DNA from: Himantopus leucocephalus
Lineage: Eukaryota > Chordata > Aves > Charadriiformes > Recurvirostridae
NCBI GenBank assembly: GCA_003993805.1
Contig: RSEF01000004.1
Coordinates: 79,154,937-79,218,936, forward strand
Direction of reading: 5' to 3'
DNA length: 64,000 nucleotides
The notes below the pieces were generated by a model. It saw nothing but the letters and a program-made list of their open reading frames with translations, was not told the DNA's origin and did not search any database. Of the stretch, positions 1 through 10,669 are shown in pieces. The position numbers and the translations under genes are program-made. The number at the start of each line of letters is the position of its first letter. Positions within the stretch are counted from its first letter, which is position 1.

Positions 1-1950
1 AGAGTAATAACCTGCAAAATACAACACTGATAAATCTAAATGGATTGAAGTCTGCGTATATTTAAGATGAATGATCAAAAGAGCCAAGTGGCACAAAGCA
101 CAAATGGGATATGAGAAACAACAGTAATAATGAAGGCAATTAGTTTACTTTCTCTGAGAGAACAAGACACTTGCTGCCAACTGAATATCAAATTGCTTGG
201 CAGCTGGGGACGGTGCATGAGGGGGCAGGAGCAGAGTGGTGAATTGGCAGCGGTGATCCTTTTCTCTGTTTCCCAAAGAGGTTCTGGGGCTGGAGCAGAT
301 GGGAGGAGGACATCCCTTCCTGGACAGCAGGGCTGACCTGCCTTCCAGGACAGAGGGAAGCTGGTGAGCTGAAATTTGCTGCTGGTAGCTATTATCAAGA
401 GGTTCTCCTGGAAGTGCCTTCAGCCCAGCCCTCAGGGATGGATTAGTACTTTCCTAAAAGTTAGAATCTCAGGATGCCTTTAAGTCGGTTGAGATGAGTT
501 TTTGATAAGGTGAATGAGGTGGGGAGGGTTTGATGAGTAGAGATGGACGTCTTCCAGAACATGAGATTTGAATGTTTGCGTTCTACATTGAAAATGTAGC
601 TCAGGCTGATGGCTAAGTCTGCCTGTGATGTGAAATGAAAAGTAAGAAAACAGTGATGTATCTGCTGAACTGAGGAAAGATAGAAGGCTAGAAATGATGC
701 CCTGTGGTTGTTGGCCTCTAGGAATGTGTTACTAATAGTTGAGTATCAATGGAATTTAAATTCTGTAATGAAACTGTCCTTGGACAGCTTTGTAGGAAAT
801 ACATTTTCGTCTTAAAAGGTAACTAAACTAAGTCATTCTCTCATACTCCAGAAGACAGCCTGTGATGGAAACTCTTTTCCTTGAGGAAAGCTACTATGAA
901 CAGCTTTGGGTTTTGCTGGTAATGCTGCTGATAGTAAAGTATGAGTGCAAGGTATGTTTTTTTTTTTTTAAAAAAATACTTACCATATCTTTATGGTGAA
1001 ATTGCTCATAAATTACAAAGTTCAGAGCCTTCCTAGCCTGATTTTAGGAGTTTCAAGTAAGTGAGTACATATGACCTATGCCTGCTTAACAGAAACCTTT
1101 TCTTATGTGGAATTATTATCCAAATTAGAAGTACTTCTTTGTACGTTTTGTACAGAAAAAGCAGGAACAGAGAGATGAGCCTTTGCTTTCACAGCATGCA
1201 TATGATTTATCAGGCATTTCATTCTTTCCCTGGGGGAAGGTAGGTCAGCTGAAGCATGCAGTGGGAGATGTAAGGGTGTTTTTTGTTGTTGTTGCCTTCT
1301 TTCTGTTACCTGCAAGAGGTGTTTTATACACATGTGTCAAGATAGCTTTCATTAAGACTGCTGCAGAATTAGCACTATTAAAAGCAAACTATCGGATTTA
1401 AAATTTCTGTGTTGCTAGGATGAGTTCTCTGTTGTGGTAAAAAATTATAAATTATTTTCACAGAAAAGACAAATGCATGAAAATACTTGTTACTGTGAGA
1501 GACGACAGTTCTATGGTGGTATATTTCGAAAAGCTGCCAAAAAAATACTGTATGAATAACTGGCAATGCTCTGAAACGTCTAGTGCTGTGCCTGCAAATT
1601 GCTCCTTGGCATGAAATGTGTTTTGCAGCTGTTATAAAGGTACATCAAAGCCTGGGCTGGGGGAAAATTCAAACTGGCGGGCAAAGAAAAAAGTCCTGGG
1701 TGCAAATAGTTGATCTGCCCAGAGTGAGATGAAGCCAAATGTTGTTTGCTCTGCATTGTTTGACAGAAGCGTTGAGCAAAAAGTACACGCAGGCCAAATT
1801 TGCTGCTTGCATAAACAAACTGAATGTCACTGAAGTCAGCTGTTTGCACCGAGTGAATTTGCCTTCCAGGTTTTAAATGATTCTTACATCCTTTAATGTC
1901 AGAACATAAAACAGCGTTCATTACAGGGTCTAAATTAACTAATTATACAA
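1..1950. other. Unique AT-rich non-coding DNA
   Basis: No exon, RNA gene or recognisable young repeat is visible. The only low-complexity landmark is a T13-A7 junction at 957-976. The part around 1,815-1,870 contains a short stretch resembling an old amniote repeat (a CACTGAAGTCA-type core followed by GTGAATTTG), but it is too short to call. Open frames here are under 115 codons, overlap one another on both strands and resemble no protein family I know. Confidence refers to the absence of a recognisable gene. Confidence 0.6.
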
Positions 1951-1959
1951 GTTTCCCGT

Positions 1960-2560
1960 TTCTCGCTGCAGAGGTAGGGGAAAAGCTCCTTGTTCTGCGG
2001 AGGAGCCTCCTGCCCTGGTTTGCGTCACTTGGACCTGGCACAGGGGAGTTCTCTGTGGAGCCGCTCGGGGGAGATGGGGATATAAAGGGTAGGGGGTCCT
2101 TGCCCAAATGCAAGGAGATACCACTGGCAAGGCCCACGGGTGTCAAACTGGAGAACACAAACGAGCTGTGAGGCTGCAGCAGGTGAGGGGCAGAAGCGTT
2201 TTTGTTCCCCCTCTCTTGCCTGGGTCAGACTTGAGGCCTCGCGGTGCTGCCTCTCACCGCTTGTGTACGCGTTACAGCCCTTACCTCTGCCCTCTCTGTT
2301 CACATCAGCCCTAGAGATATTTTCAATTGACTGCTATAAGAACTGCCCTAATTTTGCTTGTCTTTTGGCCCTGTCATGAGGGTGGTGTTGGGAGCCTATG
2401 CGGGGCTCGGTTAGGGGCCCATCAGAAGCAGCGTTGCTGCCACCCACGCCACCTTCCCCTCCCTCCTCTGCTCCTGTCCCACTGTCTCCTGCGAGCAGCG
2501 GAGGTGGACGAACAGGGAAACCCCTTGTAAGTGGCGAATACTCTGCAGGATGCATCCTGA
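1960..2560. promoter_or_regulatory. GC/CpG-rich patch with TATA-like box and G4 motif
   Basis: This block is clearly more GC-rich than its surroundings and holds about 20 CpGs by hand count, whereas flanking DNA has roughly one per 100 bases or fewer. It probably falls short of a strict CpG island (my rough observed/expected estimate is near 0.5). On the plus strand it contains TTGCGTCA, an ATF/C-EBP-like site, at 2020-2027, and TATAAAGG at 2081-2088 about 55 bases downstream. The TATA-like box sits inside a G-quadruplex consensus at 2067-2096. A 14-bp perfect palindrome, CAGGATGCATCCTG, lies at 2546-2559. No downstream frame is recognisably coding, so this could be an orphan promoter of a non-coding RNA, an enhancer, or just a GC-rich patch. 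Confidence 0.3.
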
Positions 2561-2599
2561 TACAACAGACTCAATCCTCACCAGGTATAGAAATGTGCT

Positions 2600-4440
2600 G
2601 GTAATTGAAATCTGTTTTATTATTCAAATCCCTAAGTATTGATACTGACACATTAACTTAATTTACAAGCAAAGAGAATAGTTTTGCCTGATAACAATGG
2701 TGTAATATACTATCCACAGCTGTTAGTAAGGTCCTCTGGGAGCTTCTTTCTATTTAACTCTCTCTGAAATCATCTTGCTTTCACTGTTGTTGGCTTTTAT
2801 TTGATTACCCGTCTTCCAAGAAGGGCAGAATTTTTTTTTGTTGTTGTTGTTTCACTGGTTCTATGTGACTTGATGTTCTTGAAGGACTGATTGTTTAAAA
2901 TGAAATAATGTTGAAAGCCTCTCCCTCCCCAAAACAATAAGACTGTTTAGGATAGACAAATTATGTTTAAAGGCTTGTTGGTTTATTTTCCATCTGGCCA
3001 TCTGTAGAAGAAAAATGTGATTCTTGTTACTTTTTGAACACGGTCAATTTTCTACAGAGAACTTTTTTAATTGATACAATTCTGTATTTTGCACAGGTAA
3101 AATGGAAATGTTTTTCTTCAGAAAAATAATTCATAGCTGAAATATTTTGGGATGATTCCACTTGATTTTGTTCTTCTCAGCCGCTTTACAGGAACTAGAT
3201 GTAGCTCCTGAGCTGGATTGTCTTGCTTTGCTCTGCCCTCCATGTTGCCATGTCCTCCAGGAGGGAAAACCAATAACAAAAAGTGTTGGAAATACCTGTG
3301 ATGCTGGGAAAACCTCTTTTTCTGATTAGCTTGACTCCATTTCTTAACCTTTTATTACTACTTTTACTGATTATTGGTGTACTCTGTGCTTTACAAAACA
3401 TGACAAAGACTGTGCTTACTATGTGGCTCTTATAAAACATCTGACTGACAAAACAGAATGAATGAAGTTTACAGACTTAGTCCCCCCAACCACATGTTTA
3501 AGCAAGCTGAGTTTTTTGGAAGGATTTGAATGAGAAGTAATAGTTTGATAGCTGTGGCGTGCTAACGAGGGGAACAGCAGTCTTTGATTTGCCTGACAAC
3601 AAAAATTTAAGCTCCTGAGTGAAAACTTGGCATCAGGGCAGAAGTCATCATTTATTTGAAACTGATTCTGTATATAGTTAATACGTTTGTTCTAAGGATT
3701 TAGCTTCAGTAAAAGGCATAAATTATGTGGCAGATGAGGAGCTTTTACAACATTAAATATCTCAGGTTTACTGTCTATGCACTGCTTTCCTCTGACCTGT
3801 TAGCAGAGCCGCTATGGGTGCTCTGGTTAATGTGCCAAAACAGATTCCCACGTCAGTGCTGCCCTAGAAACAACAAAATCTGCTTGTGAAACCTGGAATA
3901 GGACTTTGAGGAACAAGCAATTATCTTCTGATTTGGGATGAACACCCATCCAGAGCCACTGGTCTGAACTCCCGATGCTTCCTCAAAGGAAGCTGTAGCT
4001 TTTTAACTGGGAATGGTACAGAGGCAACTATTGCAGCAGTGCCCGAGTAAGCAAAAGACTTAAGAGGTAGGGGTGAAAAAGTTGGTTATATGAACTTCGT
4101 GATTCGGCTTAGTAACTTCCTCTACTGCCACAGAATTTCTGTTCATGAGCGTATTGCAATACCTCAAATATTTATGTATAAAGAAAGATTGAAGTGCTTC
4201 CGTACCTCACACAGGTACTGTGAGGAAAACTACTTGAAAGACTGAGGTGGTCCATTTATTGGTAAGTGTTGTATATTAACAATGACTTATGGTAAAAACA
4301 GCCATTAGAAAAACCCCTAAACAATCCCCCCCGTTTTATAGTCTGTTTCTGCATGTTTTTTGCCCTTTGCACATAAACCACATATAGGCCGTCCTACTAC
4401 TGATTTCTAAAGCACACTTTTTATTCCATGTATATAGACT
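2600..4440. other. Unique non-coding DNA, nothing recognised
   Basis: AT-rich sequence with a short GTT repeat near 2,840-2,851. I see no exon, RNA gene or identifiable transposon. The open frames are short and without recognisable similarity. Confidence 0.6.
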
Positions 4441-4451
4441 TCCATGCTTAG

Positions 4452-4522
4452 TGTCTGATCCAAAGCTTACTAATAACAATGGAAAGACTGCTGTTGAGTT
4501 TGAAATGGGTTGGATCAGGCCC
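4452..4522. repeat. Ancient palindromic dispersed repeat, copy 1
   Basis: The two ends form inverted arms: TGATCCAA at 4456-4463 pairs with TTGGATCA at 4510-4517, and pairing continues outward as GTC/GGC with one wobble. The interior keeps a CAATGGAAAGAC core. This arrangement, TCTGATCCAA...CAATGG...TTGGATCAGGCCC, matches a palindromic element I recognise as common in turtle, crocodilian and bird genomes; I cannot give its database name. A second, more decayed copy lies at 60461-60530, which supports a dispersed repeat rather than a chance hairpin. It could be a MITE-like DNA transposon remnant. Confidence 0.5.
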
Positions 4523-4529
4523 TTAATGT

Positions 4530-7500
4530 GATCTACTCTAATAAAAGAAGATATAAACTGGGTGGAACAACAGGATTTTGAAAACCCTATTGTCTGTCAG
4601 TGGGTCACTTCTTGAGCTCTGTATCTTGATTTTCAGACCATTACAGTCAATGTGTTTATTTTTCTACAGGCTATATTTCCCAACTGCTCTTTGCTGCGAA
4701 GTGATATAAGAGAGCTTTAAGGTTTCATTATTGGAGAAGGAGGCAGGACTGCGGGGAAGAAGGCAGGGAGGCAACCATCAGAATTTCACATAGAAAATAT
4801 GAAATTAATTTGATAAATAACAGAATACTCTGGGACTTTGATCACTGTATTTTCTAAATAGAATCTCTCTGGAGCACGTTCATTTTACTTGGCTTTATTG
4901 TAAAAGTAATACTCTAAATTTTGGGAGAAACTGGAGCTGTAACTTCCAGTTTAATAGTATCGTCTAAAGAAGTTGCTTTCTATTTAATATGCATAGTTGG
5001 ATTTTTCTAAACCAATTCAATCTAAATACCTTGTAGATCTAGGTCTTAAAGTTTCATTTCCATCTGCATTGATTGCTTTGGTAGATCTTTGGATAAATCT
5101 GTAAAGATCTTGGAAGGCAGAATAAGTATTTGATCCACCGAAATCTTCAGCTTTCTCTCAGAGAAAGATCAAGTTATGAGCAAATACTATTTTTACTGCT
5201 GCTTTCATGTGTATGAAAATTACTGAAAAGACATCTATAATAGTGTTCAAGGAGAATGGGTGTCGCATCTATTATGCAAGTATTATAATGTTTCTAAAAC
5301 AGATAAAAATAATGTACTCAATAGACACTACAAAATGAACTCCAATCTAATTGCTCTCAACACTATATTATATCACTCCCATTTGCACCTTGCTAATGAT
5401 TTCAAATGTTCAAACAAGCCATTTTTAAACTGATCAAAGTCTATTGCAGTTCTAACACTGATTCATTTCACCATCTAATCAGGTTTCCGACAAATTCCTA
5501 AGTACTTATTTCCTTGGAAGTAATTTGCAAGTGGTGCTACTCAGGGTATTATGAATTGGTGCAACATCCAGCTTCTTGTTAAGAGATAAAGCATGAAGTC
5601 TGTGTTTAGAATAGCATAAAGGATAAGCTCACTTGGTCAAACATGTTTTTCATGTTATGGCAATACAGCAGACGTTGCACGTACCCATGAATGTGGCTTT
5701 GCACCTGGTTCTTCGTGCCTTTTGTAGATGTATAGGTATCACAGCATCTCAAGATATGAATGCCTTTAGCATTCTTGCTCTCTGAAATCATTCACCACAC
5801 TGAGGCTTTTCTGGGCAGGGCTTGTTCAGAGGAGGGTTGTGATGAGGCAAGTGTTTCTGTGGCATTGTCCTGTTCATATGTATGACAGACATATGAAGAA
5901 GATGTATGAAAGTCTAGCTTTTCTGTACAAGAAGAATTTCCTGTGTTTGCATATTTCCAAACCTTCTAAGACTATTGCTAACTAAAATTCTCTGGGGGTT
6001 CCACCACACGTTGTACCAGAACATACTCCCATTTATTTTTCCAAATACTGCACTTGCACGAGGTGTCAGGGAGTTCCTTCTCACCCTGCCTGCGAGTTGT
6101 TCTCAGGATGTCTCTTACAGAGCGGGGTCTTGGACAACAGCTTTGGTTTTCGCAATGTGTTCCTAAAGGAGTGTTTATTTGGTCCCTTATTTAAGTGAAC
6201 TGTCTAGTGGGTAGTGATTGCCATGGTTCACACATCTGTGCTTTAATAGAAACAAGGCATTAGTTTGTATACAGTGAAAACCTATTAATTTGACCATGGA
6301 GGTGACTAGAATTGTAAGGCTCTGGTAACCTTCAGTTTGTACTGATGTCATTTCATCACCGCTTCTTTGTTTTTTACATTGCATTTCCCTCCAGAGAAGG
6401 CTGTTTAGTTATGCATGTTGAGGAATTTGCAACATTAAGCTGGACTGTATTGTACAGATTAATGAATTTCCATGAATTCAATATTGCTGTTTTTCCAAGC
6501 AAGTACACTTTTATTTTAGTTTATTTTCTTCATTGTAAAATTTGAAGTTGGAAATAATTGCTTTTCGTATTCATTTTACTGATTTTATTTGACAATGCTA
6601 TATCTCCAGCATTTTGATGTGCCCGAAATAAAATTTTGCTCATTTTACCTGCCCGTCCTTTGTAAGTTTGCAGTAGGGACTTGACTGATGTCAGAGCTGA
6701 GCTGACATCAGCAAAGTGGTGTTTGCTAGCCTGCCACTTCTGCTCAGGAAACGCTAATAAATTAGACTAGAACCACTTAGGATGCCTACATGCAAAAATT
6801 CTTGCTGTTCTTCAAGACTTGTTAATTTAAAAGACAAAATTCTATCTATAGGTAAGGATAGCTAGTGTTAGCTAATGACTTGTATGCGGACTGTAACACT
6901 GCAGAATTTTTCCCTTAGTGATCTTTTTGAAATACTTACAACAGAGAGGAGATTGCTAAGTAGATAATAATGGTCTTTACACATCAAATTAAGTCCAAAT
7001 ATGTCATGTTGTTTAATTTGCTTCAGGAATGCTTTAAACATCAAGCTTCACAAAATAACACACCTCAAACCTGAAGAACTCAAAGAACTTTGCAGATACA
7101 AATGATTTAGATAGAGATAATCTTCAGTGGGGGAGGATTTAGATTAGGAAACGTCTTTTAAAAGGAATCAAAGAAATTACAAAAAAGCTGCAAATGGACA
7201 CTAATTTTGTTGTTTCAGTTGACAAAGTGGTTAAAATGTCTCAGAGAGTACAGAACATTGCATGGAAAACCAGTGGGGCTGTGGGGATTTTGCTTTTCTG
7301 TAAGTAAGGACCACTGCTCACCTTCGTCCCGATTCCCATGCGCACGTTGGTGAGTGTTTGAGAGTTCCCTCACATGGGGAAGTGGGCACCATCCAGGGCA
7401 GAGACTTTCAAACAGATCTTGTGATATTTATCCTGTAGAATTAGAGAGGGCACCAATCCTTTGCTACTTTGAGATACTATTGGGTCTTGGATCTAACGGG

Positions 7501-10080
7501 CAGATGCCTGTTATTGGTAAGGGTTTGTCAGTCTTGCTGCATCAAAACCAGACATGGGACTGGAGAATAGCCTGCTTCAAGGGGCTGAGCCAGAGGAAGA
7601 AAATTTTGTTGGGAATGTCGATGGATCTTGACCATCAGCTATAGGTGCAAAATTATGAGTTCCTGACCTGCTTAAAAGGAGTTTTTAAGACTATCTGCAG
7701 AGCAAAAAATTTGGAGCTGTCTGAATTTAGATTTTTCCTGTGGAGAAAAGGGTTTGTCCTCTCCTTCAGGAAAGAAAATTCTGGAGCTTTTACTTTAATC
7801 TTTTATCTTCTCCGCCAGCAGAAGGTGTTTAGAAGGCCTGGAATGTTTGAGAGCTGCATTTGCCCAGCACTTTGCTCCAACGTGCTCCACTGGAAACACC
7901 AAATAGCAGGCTAGGTTGGATGTACACATTTTTCCTTGCACTGAGGCACTGTGAATAATTATCTTGAAAAGAAAGCATGATTTCCTGAAAGAACAATTAG
8001 AGCTCAAAACATCTAAAAAAGGTTTTGAGGATCCTCCTTTCAAACCTAGTACTTTGACATCAAGCTCCATCAGCTTTTGTACAAACACTTCCTACCAAAA
8101 TTAGGCTGAAGGAAACTGATATTTAATAATAAATTACATGAAAGAATGTATTGTGAAATAGAGCTCAAAAAAACATTCAAGCCCCAAATTGAGCACCATG
8201 TTTCCAACTTTACCCACAGGATTTTGGCAGATTTCACAGTCATTCTCCATAGCTGCAGTACTTTCTTAAAGAACAGGAATAGAATATACCTGAGAAAGAG
8301 TTGTTATATAGTGCAGGCTTAAATAACATTTAATTTTAAAATATAGAAATGAAAGAACTACAGGTTTGGTGTAAAAGAACTGGTGAGATGACTGAAAATA
8401 TAGCTACAAATTCACATATGTATTTAAAATACTGTTTCCTGTTATAAACACAGTGAAATATTGAAGCATTTGACGNGCTACAAGAAAATTTGCTTTAACC
8501 TTTTTTTTTTTTTTTTTTTTAAAATGATGACTCCAATGCCACATTGAGTGATAAGTGATGTGATTACTAACATTTCCTGCAGTCTGACTTTTCTAGGCAT
8601 GAAATCTCAAAATATTGTGAATTATATTTACACTTAAAATGAAATAGATTTGACTCTTGGCAACAGAGAGGCTGTATGGATGTGAAATAGTATACTAACG
8701 GTAGCTCCAGTCGCAAAATGGTTTTGTGGACAAGCTACCCCCTAAGCCTATTATGAGAAGAGCTACAGCAAGTTGTTATGGTAACTGGAGCTGTACAGTA
8801 ACAGGGTAGGATTAAATACTTGATTTTTTTTTTTTTTCACTGTGTGGACTTTTGTGAAGCATTGTTTACCACATACAAAGAAGAAAAAACATTTCAGAAG
8901 AAAATTAACGAGGAAAGAGCCCAGTTGAATGTTTGTGTAAATTGGCTGTTGTACTTTCATGAAAAGCCTTGCCCCTCATAAATGATAGGTCTTGCCTCCT
9001 TTCAGGCAGAGATGAATATATTTGCTCCACTGAAAGTTAATGTTTGTTTTGGTTGGATGTTTTTAATACATATTTGCTTTTTGCTATTTCAGTTTCATTA
9101 CTTCTGGTATGGTGATTCTTTTATTGTTAATGTAGGTTTGCTCAGAGGGTGTTTGCATCATGATATTTTGTGTCTCTGGGACAACGTACTTACGTTGCAA
9201 TGCCACTGCAACAGGCAGCCTGGAAGTTGGAAGGACTCAGAAAGTGGCTACTACCTCCATCCTTCTTCCAGAGCCTGTGGCAACTGTGTGGCACTCTAGT
9301 TATTCTGAATTCCGTTTGATAATGATATCTTTCTTTCATAGCTGAAAACTTGGTTCAACCACATTTAACAGTGAGATAAACATGTTTTTCTATGATCATT
9401 TTCAGTGCAAGTCATTTGTTTGACTGCTGCTTTTGCGCGTAAGTGTGTAAGACTGCTTGTTACCACTATTGTTGTGCCTGTTGCATCTCTTTCATATGTA
9501 CTTATGCATTATTTCTGAGGGAGGTGTAATTTTTTTCAGCAGTATATCACAATGTTTGATGAGCTCCTAGTATGTCCTTTGTCTTGTGAGAATNGGGACA
9601 GCGGAGACGAGAGCTTTTGCTCATTTTTTTTTTTTTTTAATTTATTTTGCAGAATAAATATGCTGGCAAACTGTACAGCCCTTTTATCAGAGTTCTGACC
9701 CTGGCTGCCTAAGGCTCTTCTGCATTTAAAATGCTTACTAAAATGTTGCTACAAATGCTGATGTCTTTAGAGTTTATGTTGGTAAACAAGCTCCACAAGT
9801 TGCCTTGAACCCACTGGTTACCAGCTCAGTTGGATTAGAACTGGTCAATTTTATCGTGGGTATTTTTTCCTAAAGCACTTTACTCTTCACATTTGCAGCC
9901 GACTTGAATTACAGCACTGCTCAGAAATAAGAGTTAAATTTTACTGGCCATCAAAGCAATCCTCTGGTAACCTAGTAGACTCTCCTCTTTGCAGTTAAAA
10001 GTTGTAGCTATATAAAACACTACAAATCACAGACTGAGTCAACATCTTGCAAAAATAAAGGGAGTCTCCATTATGTCGGT
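4530..10080. other. Unique non-coding DNA with poly-T runs
   Basis: No gene or identifiable transposon. Poly-T runs are at 8501-8520 (20), 8824-8837 (14) and 9624-9638 (15). Single ambiguous bases lie at 8476 and 9594, both within about 30 bases of a poly-T run. A 10-bp inverted repeat with CRE-like arms is at 6685-6711. A plus-strand frame from 7354 to 7914 is interrupted by a single stop but resembles no known protein. Confidence 0.6.
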
Positions 10081-10660
10081 ATTTCTTATGTTTATTTCTT
10101 GTAATGAATTCCTCTCTTCAGATGCATGAATTTAAACATGTGCCACTTAAAAATTTAGGCTTGCTGATTAGGAAACATAAAGCAGTGTGTATATAATACG
10201 CCAGGAAATAAGAAAAGAATAACAATGTAGATTGCAAGATATCATCCTGATAGAGAATAATAAAATATGCGTGGCTCAGATGACAATAACACAAATAAAA
10301 TGCAACATTTTACAGAAGTGAACCAGAGCTCCTGACATAGCTCTGGCACTAGCATGCGAGTGGAGATTATTCAAATGTCTCCATGATTAATTCAGTTTGT
10401 ATTGATGCAAATAATCCTAGAGGAGACCTGTGAGAGCTAATGCATTTTTGTTCTGTGGCTTTCCATTGATAGCACAAAACAGCAAAGAGGAAAGTCATTT
10501 TCATGATATTAATAATGGGATTACAGAATCAGGTCATTTAAAAGAATGGTGCTGACTCAGCAGTAGTAGTGCAGGGTTGAACGTAGAGATTAATTCTTGA
10601 GCATGCTACATAAAAATCCGCTGCTGGATATCTCATTGCACTAAAGCATATTTCCTCCTT
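10080..10660. promoter_or_regulatory. Candidate conserved non-coding element with POU octamer
   Basis: This AT-rich block has the texture of vertebrate developmental enhancers. It has a perfect POU octamer ATGCAAAT at 10405-10412, homeodomain-type ATTA sites (for example GATTAATT near 10385) and a perfect 8-bp stem, CCAGAGCT/AGCTCTGG, at 10323-10346. It contains no simple repeat or transposon. The call rests on motif density only; conservation was not measured, so ordinary AT-rich DNA remains possible. Confidence 0.25.
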
Positions 10661-10669
10661 TGTAGGAAA

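Noticed and set aside
9820..9870. AGCTCAGTTGGATTAGAACTGG resembling the D-arm of a tRNA
   Set aside because: No anticodon stem, T-loop GTTCGA motif or acceptor stem follows at the right distances.
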